Numbered from the stretch's first letter, positions 9,177 through 18,794 are shown. The stretch: DNA of 64,000 nt from Microtetraspora glauca (GCA_001570385.1 BBYL01000042.1:1-64000), one strand, 5' to 3'. A program made the numbers and translations. Notes: a model not told the origin generated them from the letters alone.

Positions 9177-9356
9177 ACCGTGATCTCTCCGGGATCGAAC
9201 CGCCGCCCGACCTGGGCGGACACCGTTCCGACCTGCGGGCCGACCTGCGGGCCGACCTGCGCAGACGCCGTTCCGAGCAGGCCGCGGGCCGCCGCCGGGC
9301 TTCCTACCTGCGGTTCTTTTCGCCTAGAGGGCACGGCCGCCGTAAAGTCCCTTTTT
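9177..9356. other. Intergenic region with 12-bp direct repeats, upstream of the GlcD-like gene
   Basis: Together with 9013-9176 this forms a 344-bp gap between two divergent genes. It holds GACCTGCGGGCC at 9230-9241 and 9242-9253 with a degenerate third copy at 9254-9265. No gene is supportable here: the downstream frame is open through this region, but family resemblance begins only at GTG 9357. Confidence 0.5.
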
Positions 9357-10706
9357 GTGAGAGAGCTCATCGCCGCGCTGCCCGAGGGACGGGTACTGAC
9401 CGATCCCGACGTCACGGAGTCGTACGCCAGGGACCGCACCTTCCTGCGGCCGGGCAAGGCGCTGGGAGTGGTGCTCGCCCAGTCGCGGGACGACGTGGTC
9501 ACCACGATGCGGTGGGCCACCGAGCACCGGGTGCCGGTGGTCCCGCGCGGTGCGGGCTCGGGTCTCGCGGGCGCGGCGACGGCCATGGACGGGAGCGTCA
9601 TCCTGTCGCTGCACCGGATGACGTCGATCCTCGAACTGTCGCCCGACGACGAGATCGCGGTCGTCGAACCCGGGGTGATCACCGCCGATCTGGACCGCGC
9701 GGCGCGGGAGCACGGGCTGATGTACGCGCCCGACCCGTCGTCGTACGAGATCTCGACGATCGGCGGGAACCTGGCCACGAACGCGGGCGGCCTGCGCTGC
9801 GTGAAGTACGGGGTGACCCGCGACTCGGCGCTCGGCCTTGAGGTCGTGCTCGCCGACGGGCGCGTACTCAACACGGGCCGCCGGACCGTCAAGGGCGTCA
9901 CGGGCTATGACCTGACCGGGCTGTTCGTCGGCTCGGAGGGCACCCTCGGGGTGATCACGAAGGCGACCGTGCGGCTGCGCCGGGCTCCGGCCGAGGTGGC
10001 GACGGTCGCGGCGGAGTTCACCTCACTGCGGGAGGCGGCGGCGGCCGTCTCGGCGATCATCGCCGCCGGATGCCAGCCGTCACTGCTCGAACTGATGGAC
10101 CGCACGACGCTCAAGGCGATCGACGACTGGAAGAACATCGGCCTGGAGCCGGGCACGAAGGCGATGCTGATCGCGCAGTCCGACGCCTCGGACAGCCAGG
10201 GGGTCGCCGCACGGATGGCCGAGCTGTGCGACGCGAACGGCGCGTCCTTCACCGCGTTGTCCGGCTCGCCCGAGGAGGCGGCGGAGCTGGTCGGGGTACG
10301 GCGGCTCGCCTACCAGGCCAAGGAGCGCCTCGGGCAGTGCCTGGTCGAGGACGTCTGCGTGCCGAGGTCCGTGCTGCCCGACATGATCGGGGCGGTCGAG
10401 GCCGCGGCGGCCAGGCACGGCGCGGTGATCGCGACGGTGGCGCACGCCGGCGACGGCAACCTGCACCCGGTGTTCATCTTCGAGCGCGGCCTGGAGGAGC
10501 CCCCGCCGGAGGTGTGGGCGGCGGCCGACGAGGTGTTCCGCGAGGCACTCGCGCTGGGTGGGACGCTGACCGGAGAGCACGGCGTCGGCCTGCTCAAGCG
10601 CCGCTGGCTCGCCCTGGAGTCCGGTCCCCTGGCGACCGAGATCCAGCACGGGATCAAGCAGGTCTTCGACCCGCTGAATCTCCTGAACCCCGGTAAGGCA
10701 ATCTAA
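9357..10706 (+). CDS. FAD-binding oxidase, glycolate/D-lactate oxidase GlcD-like subunit
   Basis: A 449-residue flavoprotein of the FAD-linked oxidase (PCMH) family. The FAD-binding N-terminal half includes PRGAGSGLAGAA near residue 60 and GGNLATNAGG near residue 140. The C-terminal half carries VAHAGDGNLHP and TGEHGVG, the signatures of the FAD-oxidase C domain. It probably oxidises a 2-hydroxy acid such as glycolate or D-lactate. I chose GTG 9357 because homology-like sequence (RELIAALPEGRVLTDPDV) starts there; upstream in-frame codons are repeat-derived. No GlcE or GlcF partner lies nearby, so it may work as a single-subunit D-2-hydroxyacid dehydrogenase. Confidence 0.88.
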   Translation: MRELIAALPEGRVLTDPDVTESYARDRTFLRPGKALGVVLAQSRDDVVTTMRWATEHRVPVVPRGAGSGLAGAATAMDGSVILSLHRMTSILELSPDDEIAVVEPGVITADLDRAAREHGLMYAPDPSSYEISTIGGNLATNAGGLRCVKYGVTRDSALGLEVVLADGRVLNTGRRTVKGVTGYDLTGLFVGSEGTLGVITKATVRLRRAPAEVATVAAEFTSLREAAAAVSAIIAAGCQPSLLELMDRTTLKAIDDWKNIGLEPGTKAMLIAQSDASDSQGVAARMAELCDANGASFTALSGSPEEAAELVGVRRLAYQAKERLGQCLVEDVCVPRSVLPDMIGAVEAAAARHGAVIATVAHAGDGNLHPVFIFERGLEEPPPEVWAAADEVFREALALGGTLTGEHGVGLLKRRWLALESGPLATEIQHGIKQVFDPLNLLNPGKAI

Positions 10707-10775
10707 ACCTCCCCTCCTTCATCACTGGTAGCGTTTTCCTCTCTTGTCACGCTAAATGGGGAAAACGGGGTCAAG

Positions 10776-12470
10776 ATGGCATTGGGGGAAGGTGATCCGG
10801 CGCGGCTGGGGCCGTTCGAACTCGTGGACCGGCTGGGAGAGGGCGGTCAGGGGATCGTCTACCTCGGCCGGGGCCCCGAGGGCGAACAGGTCGCGGTCAA
10901 GCTGCTGCACACCCGCCTGGCGGGTGACCAGGAGGCGCGGCACCGGTTCCTCCGGGAGGTCGCCCTGGCCCAGCGGGTCGCCCGCTTCTGCACGGCACCC
11001 GTCCTCTACGCCGATCTCGTGGGCAACCAGCCCTACATCGTCAGCGAGTTCGTCCCCGGTCCGTCGCTCCGGCAGCTGGTGGACAAGGAGGGGCCGCGCA
11101 GGGGCGCGGCCCTCGAACGCCTGGCCATCAGCACGGCGACCGCCCTGGCCGCCATCCACCGGGCGGGGATCACCCACCGCGACTTCAAGCCCGCCAACGT
11201 CCTGATGGGCCCCGAGGGCCCGGTCGTGATCGACTTCGGCGTGGCCAGGGCGCTGGACTCGCCGCAGGCGACCGCCACCGGCGCCGCCATGGGGACACCG
11301 TCCTATTTCGCTCCCGAGCTGCTCTCCGGCGGTGAGGCGACCGGCGCCGCCGACGTCTTCGCGTGGGGCGTCACCATGGTGTTCGCGGCGACCGGGACCC
11401 CCGCGTTCGGCGCCGACTCGATCCCGTCCGTGATCACCCGCATCCTGAACACCGAACCCGACCTGAGCGCGCTCACCCCGCCCCTGCGCGACCTCGTCGG
11501 CGCCTGCCTGTCGAAGAACCCCGCGCTGCGCCCCTCCGCCGACGACCTGGTCGGCGCGCTCACCGGCCAGGCGACCGCGCCGACGGCGACCCCGGCGCCG
11601 ATGGCAGCGGCGGCACCGGCCGCGCGCCCGCAGCCCGCACCGGAGAGACCCCAGGGCGCCGCGCGCAGGCCGGGACGGCGGCTGCCGATCCTCGCGGGCG
11701 TGGGAGGCGCGGTCGCGGTGGCGGCGATCGCCGGAGCGACCCTGGTGACCAGCAGGACCACGGCCAACATGGCGAACGAGCAGCCGGGGACACCCGTGGC
11801 GCAGGCGAGCGGCTCGCCGTCCACCACCCCGGTGGATCAGGTCGTCCCTCCCCCGTCCAGGCCGCGCACGTCTCCGCCCACTCCCAAGGCATCCCCGTCC
11901 GGCTCCCTCACCGGCGTCCCCGCGCACCGCCGTACGGCGCCGCCCGAGCCGGCGCGCAGTCCGGTGCGGAGCCGCACCACGACGCCGAAGCCCACGGCGG
12001 CGCCGACCCCCGAACCGAGCTCCGTGGTGATCCCTCCGTCGACGGAGGAGACCTCGGCGCCCACCAAGACCGTCGCGCCGACCCCCGTCAAGACCGCCAC
12101 CAAGGCCCCCACGCCGACCAAGTCGGCCACTCCGGCGCCGAAGCCGAACCCGTACACGGCGAAGGGCGTCTGCGGGGCGGGCTTCGGGGTCGTCGACTCC
12201 CACTCGTGGAGCGGCAAGGCGACGACCTACCTGCTCTACAACGCGTCCACGGGCAAGAACTGCGTGATCACGATGTCGAAGTACGTGGTCCCCGGGAAGA
12301 TCAGGATGGGTGCGGTCCTGAAGGTCAAGGGCGGCTCCTCCTCCAGTTCCTTCGCCTCGTACACGGTCTACGCGGGCCCGCTCAGGCTCACCGCGAAGAA
12401 GACCTGCGTCATGTGGGGAGGCGGGTACGGCAGCGCCACGTGGACCAGCGCCTGGTCCCACTGCGGCTGA
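10776..12470 (+). CDS. Membrane-anchored Ser/Thr protein kinase (Hanks type)
   Basis: A 564-residue kinase. The N-terminal catalytic domain (about 12-265) has the Gly-rich loop LGEGGQG (20-26), the ATP-binding Lys42 in VAVK, HRDFKPAN with catalytic Asp136, and the DFG Asp153. A Pro/Ala-rich linker leads to one membrane helix (about 303-326, a run of Val/Ala/Ile/Gly). Outside there is a long Pro/Thr/Ser-rich stalk and a small C-terminal domain with two Cys (KTCVMW, GVCGAGF). There are no PASTA repeats, so its ligand is not obviously peptidoglycan. It probably senses an extracellular cue and phosphorylates cytoplasmic targets. The ATG start follows a GGGG-containing purine stretch. Confidence 0.93.
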   Translation: MALGEGDPARLGPFELVDRLGEGGQGIVYLGRGPEGEQVAVKLLHTRLAGDQEARHRFLREVALAQRVARFCTAPVLYADLVGNQPYIVSEFVPGPSLRQLVDKEGPRRGAALERLAISTATALAAIHRAGITHRDFKPANVLMGPEGPVVIDFGVARALDSPQATATGAAMGTPSYFAPELLSGGEATGAADVFAWGVTMVFAATGTPAFGADSIPSVITRILNTEPDLSALTPPLRDLVGACLSKNPALRPSADDLVGALTGQATAPTATPAPMAAAAPAARPQPAPERPQGAARRPGRRLPILAGVGGAVAVAAIAGATLVTSRTTANMANEQPGTPVAQASGSPSTTPVDQVVPPPSRPRTSPPTPKASPSGSLTGVPAHRRTAPPEPARSPVRSRTTTPKPTAAPTPEPSSVVIPPSTEETSAPTKTVAPTPVKTATKAPTPTKSATPAPKPNPYTAKGVCGAGFGVVDSHSWSGKATTYLLYNASTGKNCVITMSKYVVPGKIRMGAVLKVKGGSSSSSFASYTVYAGPLRLTAKKTCVMWGGGYGSATWTSAWSHCG

Positions 12471-12539
12471 CCCGCGTTGACGTGTGCGACGCTTTCCGAG
12501 CAGGATCTACCCCGTGGCAGAACATGGTTCGGTGGCGCG

Positions 12540-14138
12540 ATGGCGACCTTGACGAGCCGGTTGGACACCTCCGGCCGGGAGTACGGCACGCGCCGTGAGG
12601 CCATGCTCGCCCGGCTCGGCGAGCTGTCGGCCGAACACGCCACGGCCGTGGCGGGCGGCGGCGCCAGGTACGTCGAGCGGCACCGGGCGCGCGGCAAGCT
12701 GCTCGCCCGCGAGCGGATCGAGCTCCTGCTCGACCCGGACTCCCCGTTCCTCGAACTGTCCACGCTGGCGGCCTGGGGCACCGACTATCCCGTGGGCGCG
12801 AGCGTGGTCACCGGGATCGGGGTGATCGAGGGCGTCGAATGCGTGATCAACGCCAGCGATCCGACGGTGCGCGGCGGCGCGTCTAACCCGTGGACGCTGC
12901 GCAAGTCCCTCCGCGCGGCCGACATCGCCCTGCGCAACCGGCTCCCGCTCGTCAACCTGGTCGAGTCGGGCGGCGCGGACCTGCCCGCGCAGAAGGAGAT
13001 CTTCATCCCCGGCGGGCAGGTGTTCCGCGACCTGACCCGGCTGTCCGCGGCGGGCGTCCCGACGATCGCGCTGGTCTTCGGCAACTCGACCGCCGGAGGC
13101 GCGTACGTGCCCGGCATGAGCGACTACGTCGTCATGGTGAAGGACCGGGCGAAGGTGTTCCTCGGCGGGCCTCCCCTGGTGAAGATGGCGACCGGCGAGG
13201 AATCCGACGACGAGTCGCTCGGCGGCGCCGACATGCACGCCCGCGTCTCCGGGCTGGCCGACTACCTGGCCGCCGACGAGTACGACGCGCTCCGGATCGG
13301 CCGCCGGATCGTCAGGAGGCTCAACTGGCGCAAGGCGGGGCCCGCTCCTGCCGCCGCCGCTCCGCCGCCCCGCTACGACGAGGACGAGCTGCTGGGCATC
13401 GTCCCCGAGGATCTGAAGATCCCGTTCGACCCGCGCGAGGTCATCGCCAGGGTCGTGGACGGCAGCGACTTCGACGAGTTCAAACCGCTGTACGGATCGA
13501 GCCTGGTCACCGGGTGGGCCGCCCTGCACGGCCACCCGATCGGGATCTTGGCCAACGCCCGAGGCGTGCTGTTCGGCGAGGAGGCGCGCAAGGCCGCGCA
13601 GTTCATCCAGCTCGCCGGCCAGTCGCGTACGCCGTTGGTCTTCCTGCAGAACACGACCGGCTACATGGTGGGCAGGGAGTACGAGCAGGGCGGCATCATC
13701 AAGCACGGCGCGATGATGATCAACGCGGTGTCCAACTCGACGGTCCCGCACATCACGATCGTCATGGGCGCCTCCTACGGCGCCGGCAACTACGGCATGT
13801 GCGGCCGCGCGTACGATCCCCGGTTCCTGTTCTCGTGGCCGAGCGCCAAGTCCGCCGTGATGGGGCCGGCGCAGCTCGCGGGCGTGCTGTCCATCGTCGG
13901 ACGGGCCGCCGCGGAGGCCAGGGGCCAGGTCTACGACGAGGAGGCGGACGCCGCCATGCGGCAGATGGTCGAGGCCCAGATCGAGGCCGAGTCGCTGCCG
14001 TTCTTCCTCTCCGGACGACTGTACGACGACGGCGTGATCGATCCGAGGGACACCCGCACCGTCCTCGGGCTGTGCCTGTCCGCGATCGGGAACGCGCCGG
14101 CCGCCGAGCCCGCGGGCTTCGGCGTCTTCCGGATGTGA
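12540..14138 (+). CDS. Acyl-CoA carboxylase carboxyltransferase (beta) subunit, non-canonical specificity
   Basis: A 532-residue biotin-dependent carboxyltransferase. Both crotonase-like halves are present, with the acyl-CoA oxyanion segment NSTAGGAYVPGMSDY and the C-terminal GASYGAGNYGMCGRAYDP. It is the first gene of a tight operon with its biotin carboxylase, a crotonase and an AtuA-like protein. Compared with the second carboxyltransferase in this window (37069-38643), the motif SGGAFLP is changed to SGGADLP (Asp147 for Phe), which suggests a different acyl-CoA substrate from 3-methylcrotonyl-CoA. Geranyl-CoA-type or other branched acyl-CoA substrates are possible; the exact one cannot be read from sequence. 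ATG 12540 is the chosen start; the ribosome site is modest. Confidence 0.9.
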   Translation: MATLTSRLDTSGREYGTRREAMLARLGELSAEHATAVAGGGARYVERHRARGKLLARERIELLLDPDSPFLELSTLAAWGTDYPVGASVVTGIGVIEGVECVINASDPTVRGGASNPWTLRKSLRAADIALRNRLPLVNLVESGGADLPAQKEIFIPGGQVFRDLTRLSAAGVPTIALVFGNSTAGGAYVPGMSDYVVMVKDRAKVFLGGPPLVKMATGEESDDESLGGADMHARVSGLADYLAADEYDALRIGRRIVRRLNWRKAGPAPAAAAPPPRYDEDELLGIVPEDLKIPFDPREVIARVVDGSDFDEFKPLYGSSLVTGWAALHGHPIGILANARGVLFGEEARKAAQFIQLAGQSRTPLVFLQNTTGYMVGREYEQGGIIKHGAMMINAVSNSTVPHITIVMGASYGAGNYGMCGRAYDPRFLFSWPSAKSAVMGPAQLAGVLSIVGRAAAEARGQVYDEEADAAMRQMVEAQIEAESLPFFLSGRLYDDGVIDPRDTRTVLGLCLSAIGNAPAAEPAGFGVFRM

Positions 14139-14145
14139 GGGCGTG

Positions 14146-16131
14146 ATGGTGATGATCCACCGGCTGCTGGTCGCCAACCGCGGGGAGATCGCCCGGCGGG
14201 TGTTCCGGACCTGCCGGGACCTCGGCGTCGAGACGGTCGCCGTCTACTCCGACGCCGACGCGGACGCGCCGCACGTGGCCGAGGCCGACCAGGCGGTACG
14301 GCTCGGCGATCCGATGTCCTACCTGGACGCGGCGAAGATCGTCGAGGCGGCCCTGGCGTCCGGCGCCGACGCCGTGCATCCCGGGTACGGCTTCCTCTCC
14401 GAGAACGCCGGTTTCGCGAGGGCCGTGCTCGACGCGGGCCTGATCTGGATCGGCCCGCCGCCCGAGGCCGTCGCCGCGATGGGCGCCAAGATCGAGGCGA
14501 AGGCGCTGATGGCCGCCGCGGGGGTCCCGGTGCTCCCGACCCACGATCTCGACGGCGATGCCCGCCCGGACGTCCCGCTGCTCGTGAAGGCGTCGGCGGG
14601 CGGCGGCGGGCGCGGGATGCGGATCGTACGCGACCCGGAGGAACTGGCCGAGACGGTCGAGTCGGCGCGGCGGGAGGCCCTCGCCGCCTTCGGCGACGGC
14701 ACCGTCTTCGCCGAGCCCCTGCTCGAGCACGCCAGGCACATCGAGGTGCAGGTCGTGGCCGACTCCCACGGCACGGTGTGGACCCTCGGTGAGCGCGAGT
14801 GCTCCGTCCAGCGCCGCCACCAGAAGATCATCGAGGAGGCGCCCTCCCCCGCCGTCTCCCCCGAGCTGCGCAGGGAGCTGTCCGACGCGGCGGTGAAGGC
14901 CGCCCAGGCCATCGGCTATGTCGGCGCGGGGACGGTCGAGTTCCTGGTCAAGGACGGCACCGTCGCCTTCCTGGAGATGAACACCCGCCTCCAGGTCGAG
15001 CACCCGGTGACCGAGTACGTCTACGGCGTGGACCTGGTCCGGCTCCAGCTGGAGATCGCCGAGGGCGCCCCGCTGCCGGGCCTCCCCCCGAGCCCGGTCG
15101 GCCACGCGATCGAGGCCCGCCTCTGCGCCGAGGACCCCGCACGGGACTGGCGGCCGCAGGCCGGTGTCATGCACCGTTTCGAGATCCCGGGCGTGGACGC
15201 CGAGTTCCGTTCCGGAGGCGGGCTCCGCCTCGACTCGGGCGTGGTGGACGGCTCGGCTGTCAGCCCGCACTACGACCCGATGCTGGCCAAGGTCATCGCG
15301 TACGCGCCCACGCGGGCGGGGGCGGCGCGGCGGCTGGCGGCGGCGCTCGCCCGGGCCCGCATCCACGGCCCGGTGACCAACCGCGAGCTGCTGGTCAACG
15401 TCCTGCGCCATCCCGCCTTCCTTGCGGGTGAGACCGACACCGGTTTCCTCGATCGGCACGCCCTCCCCGCGTCCCCGCCTCTCGCGGACGCGGGCGCCGT
15501 ACGGGTCTCCGCGCTGGCCGCGGCGCTCGCGGGGGCGGCGGCGAACCGGGCGGCGGCCAGGGCGGTCGGCGGGGTGCTCGGCGGGCTGCCCAGCGGCTGG
15601 CGCAACGTCGTCTCGCAGCCCCAGCGGGCCGCGTTCACGCTCCCCGGGGCCCCAGGGGAGCGGATCGAGATCGCCTACCTCGTCACCCGTGACGGGCTGG
15701 CCGCCGACGGCTTCGACGGCGTGGAGCTGGTGTCGGCGACGCCCGGCGAGGTCGTGCTGGCGGTGTCCGGCGTGCGCCGCGCGTTCGCCGTGTCCCGCTG
15801 TCCCGGCGTCACGCACGTCGACTCCGTCCTCGGCCCGGTACGGCTGGCTCCGCTCGAACGCCTGCCGGAACCGGTGGAGCGGATCGAGCCGGGATCCTTG
15901 CTCGCGCCCATGCCGGGTACGGTCCTTCGGGTCGACGTCGAACCCGGGGACCGGGTCACCGCGGGCCAGCCGGTGATCGTCCTTGAGGCGATGAAGATGG
16001 AACACCAGATCGTCTCCCCTGGCGCGGGGACCGTGACCGCGCTCGACGCCGTCGCCGGCCGGCAGGTCGAGGCGGGAGCCGTACTCGCCGTGATCGAGGA
16101 GCATGCCGATGACATCGCTGGTACACCGTGA
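14146..16131 (+). CDS. Acyl-CoA carboxylase biotin carboxylase/BCCP (alpha) subunit
   Basis: This fused alpha subunit (about 661 aa) opens with the biotin carboxylase N-terminus (RLLVANRGEIARR) and includes the ATP-grasp Gly-rich loop KASAGGGGRGMR. Next come the CO2-transfer region with NTRLQVEHPVTE and a C-terminal biotinyl domain with EAMKMEH (biotin-accepting Lys617). It carboxylates biotin with ATP and bicarbonate and feeds the beta subunit encoded just upstream (7-bp gap). ATG 14146, GTG 14149 and ATG 14152 are all possible starts behind GAGGG. Its last 29 bp overlap the crotonase gene. Confidence 0.93.
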   Translation: MVMIHRLLVANRGEIARRVFRTCRDLGVETVAVYSDADADAPHVAEADQAVRLGDPMSYLDAAKIVEAALASGADAVHPGYGFLSENAGFARAVLDAGLIWIGPPPEAVAAMGAKIEAKALMAAAGVPVLPTHDLDGDARPDVPLLVKASAGGGGRGMRIVRDPEELAETVESARREALAAFGDGTVFAEPLLEHARHIEVQVVADSHGTVWTLGERECSVQRRHQKIIEEAPSPAVSPELRRELSDAAVKAAQAIGYVGAGTVEFLVKDGTVAFLEMNTRLQVEHPVTEYVYGVDLVRLQLEIAEGAPLPGLPPSPVGHAIEARLCAEDPARDWRPQAGVMHRFEIPGVDAEFRSGGGLRLDSGVVDGSAVSPHYDPMLAKVIAYAPTRAGAARRLAAALARARIHGPVTNRELLVNVLRHPAFLAGETDTGFLDRHALPASPPLADAGAVRVSALAAALAGAAANRAAARAVGGVLGGLPSGWRNVVSQPQRAAFTLPGAPGERIEIAYLVTRDGLAADGFDGVELVSATPGEVVLAVSGVRRAFAVSRCPGVTHVDSVLGPVRLAPLERLPEPVERIEPGSLLAPMPGTVLRVDVEPGDRVTAGQPVIVLEAMKMEHQIVSPGAGTVTALDAVAGRQVEAGAVLAVIEEHADDIAGTP

Positions 16132-16900
16132 GACCGCGGGCGGCGTCCGCACGCTGACCCTCGACTCCCCGGCCAACCGGAACGCCCTGTCGGTCCGGCT
16201 GCTCGGCGAGCTGAGGGAGGCCCTGGACGCCGCGCTGGCCGATCCCGTCGTGCGGGTGATCGTGCTGACCGGGACCGGCCCGGTGTTCTGCGCGGGCGCC
16301 GACCTCAAGGAGCAGCGTGCGGCGCGGGCCACCGGTCCGGGGGCCGCGCCCGTGACGGGGGCCTTCCCCGAGATCCTCTCCCTCATCTGGGACAGCCCCA
16401 AGCCGGTGATCTGCCGGTTGAACGGCACGGCGCGGGCGGGCGGCCTGGGCCTGGTGGCCGCGTGCGACTTCGCCGTCGCGCCGCTGTCCGCGACCTTCGC
16501 GTTCAGCGAGGTGCGGCTGGGCGTCGCGCCCGCGATGATCGCGGTGACCTGCCTGCGGCGGCTGGAGCCGCGCGCGGCGGCCGAGTACTTCCTCACCGGG
16601 GAGACCTTCTCCGCCGCCCGGGCCGCCGAGATCGGCCTCCTCACCCGGGCGGTGCCCGAGGACGAGCTGGACGCGACCGTGGCGCACTACGCGGGGATGC
16701 TGCTGCGCGGCGGCCCGGAGGCCCTCGCCATCACCAAGCGACTGGTCCGGGAGGTGCCCGCGATGCCGGTCGCCGAGGGCATGCGCCGGATGGCCGAGCT
16801 GTCGGCCGAGCGGTTCGCCTCCGAGGAGGGCCAGGAGGGCATCCGCGCCTTCATGGAGAAGCGGCCGGCCGCCTGGGCCGTCCAGGAGGCGCCGAGATGA
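16103..16900 (+). CDS. Enoyl-CoA hydratase/isomerase (crotonase) family protein
   Basis: A 265-residue crotonase. The CoA oxyanion-hole segment VFCAGADLKEQ is at about 66-76, and the second conserved loop GTARAGGLGLVAACD at about 110-124. The following FSEVRLGVAPAM places a Glu at the usual second catalytic position, while the first catalytic position is not a typical Glu. In an operon with a carboxylase it most likely hydrates the carboxylated enoyl-CoA, as LiuC or AtuE does in leucine and acyclic-terpene catabolism. It overlaps the alpha-subunit gene by 29 bp and the next start by 4 bp. Confidence 0.87.
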   Translation: MPMTSLVHRETAGGVRTLTLDSPANRNALSVRLLGELREALDAALADPVVRVIVLTGTGPVFCAGADLKEQRAARATGPGAAPVTGAFPEILSLIWDSPKPVICRLNGTARAGGLGLVAACDFAVAPLSATFAFSEVRLGVAPAMIAVTCLRRLEPRAAAEYFLTGETFSAARAAEIGLLTRAVPEDELDATVAHYAGMLLRGGPEALAITKRLVREVPAMPVAEGMRRMAELSAERFASEEGQEGIRAFMEKRPAAWAVQEAPR

Positions 16901-18738
16901 CCGGCCCGCTCCGCGTCGCCAACTGCAGCGGGTTCTACGGCGACCGGCTGTCGGCGGCGCGCGAGATGGTCGAGGGCGGGCCGATCGACGTGCTCACCGG
17001 CGACTGGCTGGCCGAGCTGACCATGCTGATCCTCGCCGGGAACCGGATGAAGGGCCGCCCTGGATACGCGCGGACGTTCCTCACCCAGATGGAGCAGGTG
17101 CTCGGCACCTGCCTGGACCGCGGCATCAAGATCGTCACGAACGCCGGAGGGCTGGACCCGGCCGGATGCGCCGAGGCGGTGTCCGCCCTGGCCGACCGGC
17201 TCGGCCTGTCCGTGACCGTCGGCCACGCCCCCGCCGTCGATCCGATCGAGGGCCGGGTCCGCGTCGCCCGCCGCCGCGTACGGATCGCCCACGTGACGGG
17301 GGACGACCTGCTGCCCCGGCTGTCGCCGGACTCCCCCGCGCCGATCCCGCCGGGCGCGCTGGCCAACATGGACACCGGGGAGCCGCTCACCGGCCACCCG
17401 ATCACCGCCAACGCGTACCTCGGCGGGCGGCCGATCGCGGTCGCCCTGGAGCAGGGCGCCGACGTGGTCGTCACCGGGCGGGTCACGGACGCGGCGCTGG
17501 TGACCGGGCCGGGCATGTGGCGGTACGGCTGGCGGCCGGACGACCTCGACGCGCTCGCGGGCTCGGTGGTCGCCGGGCACGTCATCGAGTGCGGCTGCCA
17601 GGCGACGGGCGGCAACTACGCCTTCTTCGAGGAAGTGCCCGGCCTGGCGCACTGCGGGTTCCCCATCGCCGAGCTCCACCCGGACGGGTCGAGCGTGATC
17701 ACGAAGCATCCCGGGACCGGCGGCCTCGTCTCGGTCGGCACGGTCACCGCCCAGCTCCTCTACGAGATCGCCTCCCCGCGCTATCTCGGGCCCGACGTCA
17801 CGGCCCGCTTCGACACGATCCGCCTGGAGCAGGAGGGGCCGGACCGCGTCCGGATCAGCGGGACGCGCGGCGAGCCGCCGCCGGAGACGCTCAAGGTCGG
17901 CCTCAACCACCTCGGTGGCCACCGCAACACCATGGCGCTCGTGCTCACCGGCCTCGACGTGGAGGCCAAGGCGCGGGTCGCCGAGGAGGCGATCTGGGCG
18001 CGGGTCCCCAGGGACTCCTTCGAACACGTGGACGTCGAGCTCACGCCGGTCTCCGCGGGCGAACCGGCGACCGCGCTGCTGCGGATCACCGTCATGGACT
18101 CCGACAAGGAGAAGGCCGGGCGGCGGTTCTCCTCCGCCGTGGTCGAGACCGGCCTGGCGAGCTATCCCGGGTTCTACGCGCTCACCCCGCCCGGCGACGC
18201 CTCGCCGTACGGGGTCTACTGGCCCGCGCTGGTGGACGCGCGGGAGGTCCCGGCCGTGGTCACGGTCGAGGGCAGGAGGATCACCGTGCCGTCGCCCGAG
18301 CGGACGGACCTGTCCGGGGCACACCGGAATGTCGCTCCCGCCCCTGCCCCCGCGCCGTCCTCCGGCCCCGTACGGCCGGCGCCGCTCGGAACCGTCGCTG
18401 GGGCGCGGTCGGGCGACAAGGGAGGCAACGCGAACCTGGGGGTCTGGGTCCGGACCGCCGAGCAGTACGCCTGGCTGGCCGCCGAGCTCACCGCCGAGCG
18501 GTTGAGGGAGCTGCTGCCCGAGACGAAGGATCTCATCGTCGAGCGCTTCGAGCTGCCCAACCTGCTGGCGCTCAATTTCGTCGTGCACGGGCTGCTCGGC
18601 CGGGGCGTGGCGGCCAGCCCCCGGCTCGACGCCCAGGCCAAGGCGCTCGGGGAGCGGCTGCGCGCGGTCACCGTGCCGATCCCGGAGCGTCTCCTCGCTG
18701 GAGGATCTTCCGCGGCGAAGGCGATCGAGCCCATCTAA
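16897..18738 (+). CDS. AtuA-like (DUF1446) acyclic terpene utilisation family protein
   Basis: A 613-residue protein with two parts. Residues 1-450 match the DUF1446/AtuA family (ANCSGFYGDRLSAA at the N-terminus, TNAGGLDP, LGGRPIA, TGRVTDAALV). The C-terminal 110 residues carry the AtuA-like small domain with ARSGDKGGNANLGV. AtuA is required for citronellol/geraniol degradation in Pseudomonas, but its reaction is unknown. Here it closes an operon (ATGA overlap) with an acyl-CoA carboxylase and crotonase. This resembles the atu gene set and, as I recall it, the mycobacterial accA2/accD2-echA7 neighbourhood. No acyl-CoA dehydrogenase is present in this operon. Confidence 0.88.
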   Translation: MTGPLRVANCSGFYGDRLSAAREMVEGGPIDVLTGDWLAELTMLILAGNRMKGRPGYARTFLTQMEQVLGTCLDRGIKIVTNAGGLDPAGCAEAVSALADRLGLSVTVGHAPAVDPIEGRVRVARRRVRIAHVTGDDLLPRLSPDSPAPIPPGALANMDTGEPLTGHPITANAYLGGRPIAVALEQGADVVVTGRVTDAALVTGPGMWRYGWRPDDLDALAGSVVAGHVIECGCQATGGNYAFFEEVPGLAHCGFPIAELHPDGSSVITKHPGTGGLVSVGTVTAQLLYEIASPRYLGPDVTARFDTIRLEQEGPDRVRISGTRGEPPPETLKVGLNHLGGHRNTMALVLTGLDVEAKARVAEEAIWARVPRDSFEHVDVELTPVSAGEPATALLRITVMDSDKEKAGRRFSSAVVETGLASYPGFYALTPPGDASPYGVYWPALVDAREVPAVVTVEGRRITVPSPERTDLSGAHRNVAPAPAPAPSSGPVRPAPLGTVAGARSGDKGGNANLGVWVRTAEQYAWLAAELTAERLRELLPETKDLIVERFELPNLLALNFVVHGLLGRGVAASPRLDAQAKALGERLRAVTVPIPERLLAGGSSAAKAIEPI

Positions 18739-18753
18739 ACGGGAAATAACCCT

Positions 18754-18771
18754 ACAATTGCGCGCAATTGT
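18754..18771. promoter_or_regulatory. 18-bp perfect palindrome, candidate operator
   Basis: ACAATTGCGCGCAATTGT reads the same on both strands and overlaps a TACAAT hexamer (18753-18758) that could be a -10 element. It lies 24 bp before the small gene at 18795. The core GCGCAATTG recurs before the second small gene (20020-20028), so both could be bound by the XRE regulator between them. Confidence 0.5.
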
Positions 18772-18794
18772 TCTCGCTTCGGGGAAGGACACCC

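Noticed and set aside
13762..16644. Long leftward frame opposite the first carboxylase operon
   Set aside because: Antisense to two genes with strong family motifs and overlapping operon structure; no domain seen.
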